NCBI GenBank assembly: GCA_947044365.1
Contig: OX345636.1
Span: 39,846,191-39,910,190 of the forward strand
DNA from: Petrosia ficiformis
Taxonomy: Eukaryota; Porifera; Demospongiae; Haplosclerida; Petrosiidae
Length of the DNA: 64,000 bases
Reading direction: 5' to 3'
The first letter of the stretch is position 1. Every line of letters starts with the position of its first letter. The position numbers and the translations under genes are program-made. Shown here piece by piece: positions 42,641 through 55,074 of this stretch. The notes under the pieces are model-generated. The model ran no database searches and was not told the DNA's origin. It saw nothing but the letters and a program-made list of their open reading frames with translations.

Positions 42641-43130
42641 AATAATGATATGGCATATAACTGGACATCAACTTGTCAAAATGCTTTTGAGTGTCTTAAA
42701 CAGCATTTACAATCCCAACCGATTTTGAAATGCCCCAACTTTTCCTCTGAATTTACACTTTACACAGATGCCAGTGATACAGGTCTGGGAGCTGTCCTTC
42801 ACCAAGGTAAACACGTAGTAGCTTATGCCAGTAGGAATTCGAAATTCGAAAAAAACTATAGTGTTATTGAAAAAGAATGTCTTGCCTTAGTATATGCTGT
42901 TAGCAAATTTGTCATTACCTTCTAGGTAAACATTTCACCATCTTCAGTGACCAAAACCCTCTCATTTGGTTGTCATCACAGAAAATGCAAGGGAAATTAA
43001 GACGCTGGTCCCTTTCCTTACAAGAGTACAACTACACCATCAAGTATCGCAAAGGTTCATCCAACATCAATGCAGATGCCCTTTCAAGACTGGCAGAAGA
43101 TCTGTGTGCAGTCATGGAAGTCCAAAATGG
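42641..43130 (+). pseudogene. RNase H of the LTR element
   Basis: Codes FTLYTDASDTGLGAVLHQGK, VVAYASRNSKFEKNYSVIEK, ECLALVYAVSKF, then after a frameshift WLSSQKMQGKLRRWSLSLQE and NINADALSRLAED. D (TDAS) and E (EKEC) catalytic positions are present. Confidence 0.85.
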
Positions 43131-43255
43131 CTATAATTTAAGACAGCTTCAAGAATACCAACAAAAGATAATACCTTACACAAGCTTACCAGCTATATAT
43201 CAAAGAATATTAAACCCCCATACTAACCTCATCAGAAGAACTTCCAATTTAGACA

Positions 43256-44412
43256 ATGGATACAACAGTGGCCACAGTTGTTAATCAAAGACGGTGTACT
43301 TTATCAGAGAATTTTAAAACTCCTGGCTGTGATGAGTATGATGTAGTTCTAGTAGCTCCTCCATCATTACAATTGTTTTACATTCAACAGTGCCACGATG
43401 CCCCAGCAGCTGAACATTTGGGTTCCCAAATACTTGAACGTTTATAGAGGCAGATATACTGGGTAGGAATGGCCAAAGACGTCCATCTCTATTGCAACTC
43501 GTGTGAGATGTGTCAACGTTCCAAACCTGGCTTACCACCCCACATACCAATTATTAACACTCCCATTGGAAGACCATGGGAAATGGTCGCTGTAGACATA
43601 CTCAAGTTCCTCCATCAACAAATGGCAGCATCTACCTTCTAGTAATCCAAGATTAATTCAGAAAGTGGCTAGAGGCGCCATACCCTTCAAAAACCAAACA
43701 GCTGATACTATAGTTCACACATTGATCGAGGTATTCGCAACCTATGGCATTCCAAAACATTTACATTCAGATTAAGGTGCTAATTTTGAAAGTACAGTGT
43801 TGAAGAAAACCTGCGAACCATTTGGAATTCACAAATCACACACTACACCACACCACTCCCAAGGGGTTGGGATGGCAGAAAGAGCTAACATATCCTCATT
43901 GCAAATGTTACGAAGTTATAGCAGTAATACTGGGAATTGGGAAAAATAGTTGCTGTTGCTCATGTTTGCTTACCGCACATCAAAACATAGTTCAACCATG
44001 AACTGCCCTTTTACGCTAATGTTTGGTCGAAATGTAAAAGAAAGCCTCCCGTTTAGCTCAACAAATACAGCACATGATGCAACATCATATAAGGACCATC
44101 TCCAAAAGTGACTTGCCGAAAAGTATGATATAGTTGAAGCTAACCTGGTAAAAGCTGAAACAAGGCAGAAGACAGGCTATGCTATGACACAACTGCCCAA
44201 CAACGTCCTACATTTTCAGTTGGAGATGCTGTATGGCTATCTAAAAACAGGTCTTCAAAACTAGACTACCCCTCGGAAGGTGGATGGATTGTGAAAACAA
44301 TGTTTCGTAATAAATCTGTTGTCGAAATCAAGAGGACTGACAGTAGAATCAGAGTTGTTCATATGAACAAATTACGATTAAACAAAATACGACCAAGATC
44401 CAGTTCAGACTA
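43256..44412 (+). pseudogene. Integrase of the LTR element (copy 1)
   Basis: HHCC finger (CHDAPAAEHLG ... YCNSCEMCQ). Core: PWEMVAVDIL (D), LHSD followed by an in-frame TAA at about 43773 (second D present, next codon is a stop), HHSQGVGMAERAN (E). The C-terminal part ends RIRVVHMNKLRLNKI. Several stops (for example 43446, 43640, 43949) inactivate it. The second copy at 55514 lacks several of these stops. Confidence 0.85.
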
Positions 44413-44598
44413 AGTGCAACTTATGCATAAATTAACTTGGGAAGCCCCTCATTTCAACATGAACTCTTGCAAACCAATGATGCACTTTCAGAGCCACCTA
44501 TTCGTCGAACAACACGAAATCGTCGTCCATCAGAAAGGTATGGATTTTTTCACAATGTTAATTTTGCTCAGGACGAGCTCTTTGAAAAGGGTAACATA

Positions 44599-44769
44599 TG
44601 TAGAGAGTAGAAATATAATCAATATGTAATGTGTATACAAATATAATCATAATAACTATGATGGAATGTCATGTGATCATATAGTCAGAATTGAGCACAT
44701 GTGTTCATCTTTTGTTGATCTCTTTATATCCATTGGAATCTGAGAACAGAACGATATAATAAATTCACA
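44599..44769 (+). repeat. 3' LTR
   Basis: Begins TGTAGAGAG after a short purine-rich tract (GAAAAGGG) and ends ...AAATTCACA; followed by TCTG, the target duplication. Confidence 0.83.
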
Positions 44770-46646
44770 TCTGTTAGGGAACGTACTCAACATAGCAGCC
44801 AATGACAAAGAAGTTTAGTAACGTTGGGGAAACGTGTGTAGATACCGTTAAAAAACGTAAATAAACGTAATTTTGAATATTTTACAGTTTGCACAGCATT
44901 TATACAGCGTTTTATTGTAGTACACTTTGTACTACAGTCATAGTACAAAGACGAAACATGAACTTTTTTTTGTTGTCTACTGTATGTTCAACTGTCATAC
45001 CTATTCAGGCAACACAACCAATCAAATGTACTATTTACAGAAGGAACATATGCAATAAGATCAAGGAGATGAAGGAGCAGGAGGAATCAACGACATCTAA
45101 GGAAGCTTCTTTGTAAAATTGTGTGGCTATATCCTGATAAATATCATGATATAAATGTCTATGATATAAAATTTTCTTATATTGCACATTGCTAATAGGA
45201 ATATATAGCGCTGTAAATCTTAACATAAAACAACAAATTATAAATAATTTGCTCAAATACATGTAGTTCATATGTAGAGTAGATACATTCATGTTTATAG
45301 CTACATATACAAATAGTTGGTCCATCATTTCGTTTAGTCTTGGATCCAAACGGATGGCCGTGCTAAAGTAAAGTCTTGAACAAATATGCTTGTGATAATC
45401 AGTTTTGGTGAAGATAATGTATTTGACTAACCACTTTTTGAAGACTTTTAAGCAAGAATGATTAGAAACTGGTAAGCAAAGCTTTTATTTTCAACAAGAC
45501 TGATTTCGGCATATAAATTAATATGATATATTTAGTGTATTTAGTGCAATAAGTATTGCTATAATATTAATTATTATTATTAATATACTATTATACTATA
45601 GAATTGGTGTTTGTCTTTCTTTTCAAACAGACATGGTTGGTGCTCCTAATGTTGCTTTTCATGTCGAATACAACATGTTTAGTCCCACATTTCCATGGAT
45701 ATAACATGGATTGATTTGTCTCCATTTCCCTATGCATTCACAGTAATGTTATGCTTAGCTTATCACGAGTAAGTTAAATTTGATCATACGTTTCTTTTAA
45801 GTTACTTATAAGATATAACGTTTTGAGAATGGCTGAAGTATATTTGGAATTATAGGAATATTTTGCAGTATCATTCATGCCTAACCAATGGTACTTAAAT
45901 GCCACATTGTATAACCAGAATACCTGCAATTCACAGTGGATATTTCTATTGCAATTGTATGGACATTCAGTCTCTTTTCACATGTGAAGATCTCAGTTCA
46001 CAAAAGAATGGAGTGAGGTTGGTATTTTTGGAATGCTAATTACTTATGCAGCTACAACAATGTAACCATACAAAGCTTGTTTACCATACAAGCCCTTGGA
46101 TATACATATTATTATATAAGGTTGCTGCATCAGTTCAGTTTCTTTACTATCAAACACTTTTAGTACATAATTAGCGCATATATTTCACACATTATTCCAT
46201 ATACCTACATATGGCTGCAGAATCAGTTTTGCTTTGTGAAAGTGGCCCATTATTGACATGATAAAGTAAATTTTCTGTCTCCCTCTCAGACACATGCATG
46301 TACGCACACCATAGAGCATGCAAGTAACCATTGTACTCACTACTGTACAACTAGAATACGTTCTGATGGCAAAATCTACTTCTCCTTTTAGTATTCCAAT
46401 TATTACACTTGAGTGCCACTTATTCAAACTTTATGTATGCATGCATGTACATATGTATGTATGTACGTATGTACGCAGGTAAATATACATAATTATATAC
46501 AGGCGTGGATATATACATATCTTCCGATACATCAAAATAAACCACAGGTTTATAAATCAGATATAGCACCCTGTGGTCAGATATATCCTTGCCATCAACA
46601 CAGACTATAAGAAAACAATGCTTACATTCTCAAAAGTGCAGCCAAA
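44770..46646 (+). other. Non-coding flank of the LTR element (duplicated)
   Basis: Holds a degenerate relative of the CAGTAGAAAAC TIR element at about 44880-45000 (TTTATACAGCGTTTTATTGT, GTAGTACAC, then AACATGAACTTTTTTTTTGT). AT-rich sequence and ATGTATGTACGTATGTAC repeats follow near 46440. No gene supported. Confidence 0.6.
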
Positions 46647-46846
46647 NNNNNNNNNNNNNNNNNNNNNNNNNNNNNNNNNNNNNNNNNNNNNNNNNNNNNN
46701 NNNNNNNNNNNNNNNNNNNNNNNNNNNNNNNNNNNNNNNNNNNNNNNNNNNNNNNNNNNNNNNNNNNNNNNNNNNNNNNNNNNNNNNNNNNNNNNNNNNN
46801 NNNNNNNNNNNNNNNNNNNNNNNNNNNNNNNNNNNNNNNNNNNNNN
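46647..46846. other. Assembly gap, 200 N
   Basis: Exactly 200 undetermined bases, a conventional scaffolding placeholder. Immediately to the right is a (TA)n tract to about 46945, a plausible cause of the break. Confidence 0.97.
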
Positions 46847-46874
46847 TATTATATAGATTACATATATATATATA

Positions 46875-46945
<71 letters not shown>

Positions 46946-46995
46946 TTGTATATATATAGATACATACATATTATATATATATTTATTTATTTATT

Positions 46996-47290
46996 TATTT
47001 ATTTATAGTATGATGGTGTCATCATCTCTTTGATGTGGTGAGGTCTACATATTGTATATAGACCTAGAGGAGGTCTATATTTCTTAATATAGACCTGTTT
47101 GACCACTCTCTGTACACTATGCAGGAGATGTCACCATCATACAATATATTGTATATACATGTAGTATGCTAATAATATAGGACCCTTGTTTTGTGTCCTC
47201 GGATGTGATATAGCCCTCGCAGGCTCGGGCTGTATCACATCCTCAAACACAAAACTCAGGTCTATTCGCACGTTATTTTAGTATTCAAAT
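46996..47290. repeat. Foldback MITE, copy of the 11450 family
   Basis: Both copies contain GGATGTGATATAGCCC hairpins with loops that are reverse complements of each other (47201-47242 here), GGTCTA...TAGACC stems and GATGTCACCATCATAC. The end GTATGATGGTG appears at about 47010 and, inverted, near 47140. Confidence 0.8.
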
Positions 47291-50200
47291 GTTTGAACAT
47301 GTGCAGAAATTGAACAAATGAAATTATAATTGCAATAAAATGGCCGCGGAGAAGTTTCTTGCTCCGTGTTACCGTCTTTCTACACCTGTAGAGTACTGAA
47401 TAAATGGTTTAAACAACTTTGGCTGTTGTTATAAACATCTATAGCAACTGGTAACAGCAAAATGGTTGAATGATTAATGTCTTCACTTCAAACATCAATG
47501 AATAAAATTAAGGATGTTTACATCTATGTCTAACCAAAATCTAAACATGGTAAATACGTGTACAATAAACCAATATTGACTTCTGATATCTACATAACTA
47601 ATGCAATCCGATATTACATCTGCCTCCTGATATCTGACGCTTTCAATGAAAATGATGAGCTAATATTTGATATCTCACTAGAAACCGAGTAGTGACAAAA
47701 TTGCTCTGAAGCAAGCGAATATCCTGATATTCCTTTGTTAAACTAAGCGAATATCTGGATACCAAAAACTACTATTCATTTCAACCCTAATATATATATA
47801 TACATGTATATATATTAGAATCTCATATGATCTCATAACTCATATAAATAACTGTAACTTTATCTGACCAAACCTAATTTAATTGAATCATTGTGTAGCC
47901 AAGTAGTTATTTGGTAATTAAAAAACAAATATTATATTTTCTTCAAGTATAACTGGCATATATTATTTGTTATGCACGAAACCATAATATCTACATCTAT
48001 TTACACTACGCCTTGTGACTTTAATTACCAATAAATGATTAAGTACAAAGCTTTTCTGACATATACATGTATAAGCACAATACTTGATACTAAAGACCAA
48101 AATAACAGTACCATGTCAAAACGTGACAGTAGGGAGACAACAATTCTTATGAATAATTAATGAGCAAAAATGTCTGTACCTTGCTTTGCTTTTCAGGCCA
48201 TACCCTATCTGCAATCTGGTGATGACATTGGTTCGAGTCATAGGTGCAGAAACTAGTTGGTGGTGAGGGGTGGGAGCAATGCATCTCTAAATGTAAGAAA
48301 AAGAGGAGTCCCTATGATTATTTTGTGGAGACTGATAGTAATAAACTGATAATCAGATCAGTAATTGGTATCAGTCATTATTGGCCATTATTTCAAGTAT
48401 CATTATCAGTTATTTCTGAAAGATGTTAACCGATATCATAATAGCCATTACAAAATAATGTGACTGTGAGATTGTGTTGTTTGTTTACCGTATGAAATAT
48501 AATATATAACAAGTGGACTTCACATAATTGTTTGTAATACATTGAAATATTCACATATACATGTATATATAAGTATGTAGTATTTTATACTTAAAAGAAA
48601 TATAAGTGAGCTTATGAAGGCTTTCCTAAATTAGCAGCTATGTTCAATAATAATGGTGGCCCCATGTGCTGTTTTCCAAAAGTGTAATTTCTACTCACAG
48701 AAGAATTGTTAGAAGTAATGTTGCTTTGGAATCTCTTGGGTCTGCCGGTATGTTGGTGATAGTTTATCATGTTGACACCAGCTATACACCCACAACTTCA
48801 GGTTTTACAGCAACCCATTAACGGGAGGACAACCCCCTTTACAATTACCCCTGTAGTCGTTATTTAGGCCAAAGGGCGGCCGAAAAACCATCAACTTTTT
48901 AGCCATTTTCATGGGCTTGTGCCTGACACCAATTACAAGCATTTGGAGTGCTTCGTAATGCGAGGAATGCACTTCGAACCACGTAGGGGTGAAATATCAC
49001 ATATATGTCACATCAGTCTTCTAAGGGTTAACTAATAATAATAATATGAAATTTTTGCCAGCTTCGCCACTTACCAGCTCATTATTTTAAAAATGATCTA
49101 CAATGTATTTTTGGGTGTAATACATTTGAGAGCAAGAAGTATGCATGTATCAAGACAATCTACATAATCAGCAAAGGTTTGGTAAACCATGTTTAGGGCC
49201 ATCCCTACATAGAGAGTACTACTGTAATCACGGATAATGATGAAGATTATATAATAGTATCTTACCAGCAGCTTATGAGTGCTGCAAAGCAGCGCAAAGG
49301 AGCGTCAAACATAATACACTGATAATCAGATTGGTAATTCGTATCAGTCATTATTGGCCATTATTTCAAGTATCATTATCAGTTATTTCCGAAAGATGTT
49401 AACCGATATCATAATAAGGTTAGTAATAATGTCATCTCTTTTCATTACAACATCATTAATTGCTTGAATGATACTCGTAACATTGCTCATTTTCATTGAA
49501 AGCATCAGAAGGTAGATATAATATCGGATTGGTCAGCTGTCAGTACATATCTGAAGTAATTATCAGTTTATCAGAATATAGGCAAAATCTCTTATCAGTG
49601 CATCACCAGAAACTAATAAGCATTGCTGCTGACATTCCCATGTCTGCACCTATTATAGTTATTTGTTCTTCTATTTTTCTTAGTTTTTAGAGGCTCTTGT
49701 ATCTATTTCAACTTCAACAGCTGTCTGTAGACTATAGCTAGAGCTAACAATGAGTGATATGCATGTATTATATTTGCGTTAACTAATGCTAGATAAATAT
49801 GTCTACCGAAAATGACTAGTCATATTACTGATGTGACTTTAGTGAGGCCTAAGGTACAGAAGGAGAACCAGTACTTAAATATCTCAAACCTAAACATTTC
49901 AACTTTGTCCATTTTTGAATAAAACAATGTAAATCGATTTTTACTAACTATGTACTTATCATGTGACAAGGTTAATATTGTAACCATATATTATAACAAT
50001 TTCCAATGTAAACTACACATGTAGTTCGTTAATTCCTTATGACATCCATCTACAATCTCTTCATCTATCCATCCATCCATCTATCTATCTATCCATCCAT
50101 CTATCTATACACACATTCAAGGTGATACTACAGGAATTGCTAATATTATTATTATTATTATACGAGAACTGACCAGCATCCGAAGTAGGACACCTCTCAC

Positions 50201-50700
50201 ATCACATATATCCACATTTTAGACAGGTATAGCTGATATTAAAAGAAATAAAAATGAAAATATTACTTTTCTAATTGAGAAGGAACATGTATATATCTTT
50301 TATTAAACTGATAACTATGTACCGAATACCTATACCAATTACTGATCTGATTATTGGTGTATCACTACTATTTAGACTCACCATCTTAATAACATGATAC
50401 TATAAATAATTATTATGAAGGGCATGACTGACCGAAAAATGGTAGACTATTCTAAACAGATAATAGGGCATTGTGGATACAGTGGACTGCATTGGCCACT
50501 TCAAGGTATGCAGACGTTCTTCTATAACTAATTTTGAGTTTTTCAATATGTTTAGAAGATGTATGAACTATTAGAAAATCCTTTTCTGATATTTGTTTTT
50601 GTTCATAGTCAGACAGATAGACAGACAGATGGACAGGACCAATCACTTAACACATAGCACAGAATACTGCATGATGTAACTACCATACCAAGTGTTTGTG
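47291..50700. other. Non-coding AT-rich repeats
   Basis: No supported gene. A 100-bp module (CAGTCATTATTGGCCATTAT, then TTAACCGATATCATAATA) occurs at about 48330-48440 and 49310-49425. Sequence at 48480-48625 recurs at 52110-52260. ATCC/ATCT tetranucleotides lie near 50060-50110. Confidence 0.55.
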
Positions 50701-50710
50701 AATTAGTAAT

Positions 50711-51000
50711 GGTATCTCCCTGTCTGGAACATATACCACCTAAGGCTGTGATATAATTGGTCAATGGCGTAGCCCAAGACTAATTAACTCAAGAATGTTA
50801 ATTGCATTCTTTCCACAAGCTTTAATGATCACCAGGTATACATTGTAAATCAGATATCTCCCTGTCTGGATGTGGTTATGGGCATATACATGTAACTCCT
50901 GCAAGATAATTGGTTGAGGGCTAGCCCAAGACCAATTAACTCAAGAGTCTTATATTCCCATAACCACCTCCAGACAGGGAGGTATCTGTACCTGATGATC
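50711..51000. repeat. Foldback with GGGCTAGCCC centre
   Basis: Arms CTCCCTGTCTGG, GTGGTTATGGG and TAATTGGT pair with downstream complements around GGGCTAGCCC (50851-50988). The flanks GATCACCAGGTA / TACCTGATGATC extend the pairing. A related half-site (ATCTCCCTGTCTGG, TAATTGGTCAATGGCGTAGC) starts at 50715. Confidence 0.8.
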
Positions 51001-51118
51001 ATTAACACTTGTCAAAGGAATGTAATTAAGGTTTCCTTATACAAAGAGTCTTTACAAATGGTGACATCGAGGAGACTGGCTAAAAACATACATTTAGTCC
51101 CCTTAAATTGTTTATATA

Positions 51119-51809
51119 CAGTAGAAAACAAAAAAAAGTTCACGTTCTGTCTTCGTTCTACGACCGTAGTACGAAACGCTCCGTTCTGTAGTTAACTCGT
51201 ACCGTTTTAGCTACGTAGCGTGTAAACGACGTTTCTACGATGCTAATTTTAGCGTATAAACTACGTTTCGACGGTACACTCTACGTCGGTTACTTTGACG
51301 TAATTGCGCATGCGTAGTTGTAAGAGTCTTAACTCTCACATTTTATAAGACTCAAGATTCTAACTTACTTTGCTGGAAAGAAGAGTTGCTAAGTAAGCCA
51401 TTGATGTTAAATGTATGCTTCGTTATCACCAGGAAGAGAGTAAGACGAGCGCTTGAAAATTTAGTACTTCCACGGGCAACGCCCACCTCTATACCCGCCT
51501 GCATAACTACTGCATTTTAAATAGCAGTGACTTTTAACTGACTTAGTTAGACAGAAGACTATCTAAGAAAGCTGTAGATACCAAAAACATGCTTCGTTAG
51601 CTACAGGAAAGCAGCAAGGTGAGTGGATACCGTAAATAGGGCGTTGACCGTTCCGTATAAACGGATTTTCACTGTTACGTTTTCTAAAACGTGAACGCAA
51701 TCTCAACGTAGCGTTTAGACGGCGTTTATACAGCGTTTTCACTGTTAATCGTTCCGTACTACGGTCGTAGTACGAAGACAGAACGTGAACTTTTTTTTGT
51801 TTTCTGCTG
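51119..51809. mobile_element. 691-bp TA-flanked TIR MITE, CpG-rich termini
   Basis: TIRs of about 60 bp, 57 identical, begin CAG(T/C)AGAAAACAAAAAAAAG and continue TTCACGTTCTGTCTTCGT and CTACGACCGTAGTACG. TA lies on both sides (51117-51118 and 51810-51811). The subterminal DNA is full of ACGT, TACG and CGTTT words, unlike the AT-rich surroundings. No open reading frame of note. Confidence 0.88.
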
Positions 51810-51811
51810 TA

Positions 51812-54768
51812 ATAAACACTTGAAGCTTGATACAGGTATCCTTTTATGTAAACTATAAAGAAGTTATGGGCATATACAAGTAACTCCCTCCAGTATATCA
51901 AAGGTTACTATGGCAATTGTCTATGCACCATTGTATAACCATGTATATCTAAAATGTGAGCATATCAGGGTAGAAAAGTAGTTCGGTTATTTATCATTAC
52001 GATTGCCAAATAACAGGCTGAAAATTCTAGTTTAGTCATATCGTGCTGTTACTAGGCAAGCAAATTAACCATTACAAAACAATGTGATTGTGAGATTCTG
52101 TTGTTTGTTGATAACAGGTACTGTATGAAATATGATATATAACAAGTGGACTTCACATAATTGTTTGTAATACATTGAAATATTCACATATACATGTATA
52201 TATAAGTATGTAGTATTCCCTACTTTGAAGAAATATGAGTGAGCTTATGAAGGTTTTCTGTTAACTATGCATGTTTTAATGCTTTCCTAAATGAAAAGCA
52301 CAGTGTTGCCAAACCATTGACATGGAGCAGAGTAGGTTATATTAAATAGTATTTTATAGGATGTCCAAACAAAATGAAGATCATGTTATCCAGCATATGA
52401 CTTGTTTTGTGAAGTAAATGTACATGTACTAAGCTAATTGTTCTATGCTTTCTACTTTTAATGGTTAAAACAGACTTACAACATTTTGTTACAAAGGAAT
52501 AATTTTCTAACATTTACCACACTACTACAACACTGTCAACACTCTTTGGTTAAAAGCTGAATAATTACAACTCTAGTTACAACTCCACCAACAAATTCTC
52601 TACAGTTATAACCACAAATCTTCCAGTTACAACTAACAAACAGATCTTTAAAAAATCAAACAAAATAATGATAACTCACAAGCTAGTCTCTCCCAATGAT
52701 TGACCATGTGTCTTCAATGAAATCACACGCTCCTGTGGCCTTGACCATTTGCATGTGCTTTCAATCACATCGTGTGTATATACTTATATAGTAGTCGATC
52801 GTAACTATACATCGCTTTATCTTTCTCGAATGAAACATCTTTTTAGAAAACTCCACAAGTCAAAAAGCTGGAGCATAAATTACAATATTTAGCTCAGTGG
52901 TGAGGCTGCAACTGTTAACTGAATGTTTATTAGATGGAATAATAATTGTTGTTTGTTGAAATTGTTTTTCCAGAGTTTACATCACCTTCTAAAGTTCCAC
53001 TTACAGTACATTGGATACAGTCAAATATGATAATAGGTTGGGAAAGAAAGCCTAAAGATTTCCTTATCGTCACTTCTCTGTCTCAAATATACTATTGAAT
53101 AGCTACAGACTGTTAGATCGTAACATGTAGGTTATTCTTACACAAGTTCACGGAACAAAAACTATGTGGCATAATTATTTGATAATAGAAGTTGTCCATT
53201 TTTAAAATTATTGTTCAATATGGAAGTAGAGCTTGTAACATTGAAATTTAAGCAATTATCATTGGGCAGACAACCTTTGTTTCCCTTGTTAAGAGCGTGG
53301 GTAGCTGGGGATGAGACAGCTGTCACAATGGTTATTTGTGCTTTTTTTTGGTCTCCATCATGTTTTAAATCCTGGACTTATACCATTTACAAACATTCAT
53401 CATAGCTTACTCATTTTTAACTGCAATTGTGAGCTATGCCATTTCCAGCTGCCCTCGTAACAATCAAAAAGAATTGGGTGTGGCTATGTCCACCCTTGGT
53501 TTCAGTTCAGACATCTTCTAAGAATATTGTAAGTGGAAATTCAATCATGCTCTAAAGTGTTATGTGTTACCAACATTCCATCAAAGGGTGGGTGGGTTGG
53601 TCTATTTTGAGAGCCTTATGGTACTCAGTGGTGAACACACATGGAGTCCACTCTTCTTGGTATTTAGGTCCTGCCCCTTTCGTTACATAATTATTCAATT
53701 ATTAGTTAACACCCTACATTCCCTGGTTGTTAATAATTTGGAGACAAAACCGGGCAACACTCACAGTGGTGGCTGGTCTGGTGATTTATTCCCGAACTGA
53801 ATAATTCATAAACTTATAAATGCAAAAACAAAATTGTTGAAATAACTGATTCATTGGCTAATTATTACAGGATTTAAGGTCGCATGTGGTCATGCTGTCA
53901 ACACAATAACAAAGCCCTATTTTGTTATCCTTCCCCACAAATTGGAGTACGATGTTACCACAATACATATATAAATATATACACAAATTACAGATGTTTA
54001 TATACATGTATATATATACATGTACATTGTATACATGTATGTGTGTGTGTGTGTGTGTAATCTCATATTTCATGTAACTTGTATATATAAGCAACCATAC
54101 TATTATTATATATATATGTGTGTGTGTGTGTGTGCATGTGTGTGTTTGTGCTTCTATTTCATTGATTGGACAATTGAGACACCAACACAAAATCAAAGAC
54201 AAGAATTCAGAAAATTATCTATGTACATGTACATGTATGATATGCATGAATCTAAGTAGCCATAATATGTGAATTGTCATTTACTTTCATACAGCAGAAC
54301 TGATTGTGCAGCCATATGTAAGTACAGTATATGTACATGTAATAATGTTACAGTTACTTATGTGAGTCACACAATTATATATAATAATAAGAATTTTGTC
54401 AAGCACTTATATTTAAATGCTCTCTATTCAGTGATATTGTACAAGTAGCCGACAAAATCAAGTATCGAGGAAGAACAATTATTGCTTTACCTAAATTCAA
54501 AATTTAGTTAGCACGATCATTTAAATACAAGCGTTTGACAAAATTCTTATTTGACAAATGTCTTTAGTTTAAGTTATACCTAAAACTTTATACATGTACA
54601 TCACTTCAAAATCACTGACTACAAGTCTTACAAGGAATATAATATGATGATGTTGGTTATGTTGCTCATTGCAGGGATTCATGAACACACACTAATAGCA
54701 TTATCACTAATTATTGGATGTCCATCATATGTACAATGTAAAACGTATGTCATATTTAATATAAATAT
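51812..54768. other. Non-coding stretch
   Basis: No gene supported; open frames at 53211 and 53564 carry no recognisable motif. Contains a repeat of 48480-48625 (52110-52260) and (GT)n at 54037-54058 and 54117-54134. A CAAAAACAAAATTGTTGAAATAAC stretch near 53823 resembles the TA-element termini. Confidence 0.5.
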
Positions 54769-54805
54769 TAACACCTTTATTTCATTCTATTTTATATCTA
54801 TGTAG

Positions 54806-55074
54806 CGTGAAACACCTCCTACTGAATCTATTGATTCATCCAACAACTTCCCGTACATAATAAAGTTTTGTGACCCTGATGAGGACTTGATACCTCAATA
54901 TTTTATTGCAATTGAACAGAAATTGATGTGCAAATGCAATAGCTTGACAAGTGCTCTATTTAATTTAGTTGCTGTACATTATGTATTCAATATTGAATAC
55001 TGTCAACAAGAGAAAGATTTTTATCTTTTTTTTGAAGAGATGATACTGGACATCAACTTGTCAAAGTGCTTTTG
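54806..55074 (+). pseudogene. SAM-gene last exon fused to LTR element by deletion
   Basis: Codes DEDLIPQYFIAIEQK... as at 41339, with changes, then after GAGATGATACT switches to the sequence found at 42652 (GGACATCAACTTGTCAAA). The switch is at a 3-bp shared ACT. The deletion removes the transposon end and the whole reverse transcriptase. Confidence 0.82.

Larger units (their letters stand above)
34512..44769 (+). mobile_element. Ty3/gypsy-type LTR retrotransposon, interrupted and decayed
   Basis: Short LTRs of about 170 bp (34512-34678 and 44599-44769) share GTGATCATATAGTCAGAATT and CCATTGGAATCTGAGAACAG. Flanking TCTG at 34508-34511 and 44770-44773 is a 4-bp target duplication. Internal order is gag with zinc knuckle, protease (DTG), reverse transcriptase, RNase H, integrase. 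This RT-RH-IN order is diagnostic of the Ty3 group. Pol is split at 36138 by a 5.7-kb DNA transposon. Frameshifts and stops make it inactive. No envelope-like gene seen. Confidence 0.88.
41226..46480 (+). repeat. Segmental duplication, copy 1
   Basis: From TTAACACCTTTATTTCATTC (SAM-gene intron) through the LTR element and its 3' flank to the CATGTATGTACGTATGTACG tract, this sequence recurs at 54769 to about 60770 in the same orientation, with deletions and insertions in copy 2. Confidence 0.85.

Noticed and set aside
34512..44769. Independent insertion of the LTR element at both 44.7 and 56.7 kb
   Set aside because: Both 3' LTRs have the same TCTG flank and the same downstream kilobases, so duplication explains them.
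46850..47008. Tyr/Ile-rich open frames across TA repeats beside the gap
   Set aside because: Products of the (TA)n microsatellite and undefined bases.
47340..47400. Short ATG frame MAAEKFLAPCYRLSTP next to the foldback MITE
   Set aside because: Considered as a fourth Crypton-like N-terminus, but it lacks the VPxNTxxxTxWA motif.
48225..48245. B-box-like GGTTCGAGTC suggesting a tRNA or SINE
   Set aside because: No A box at the right distance and no cloverleaf could be drawn.
53211..53800. Two open frames of 64 and 78 codons
   Set aside because: No motif, no splice context, typical chance length in this composition.
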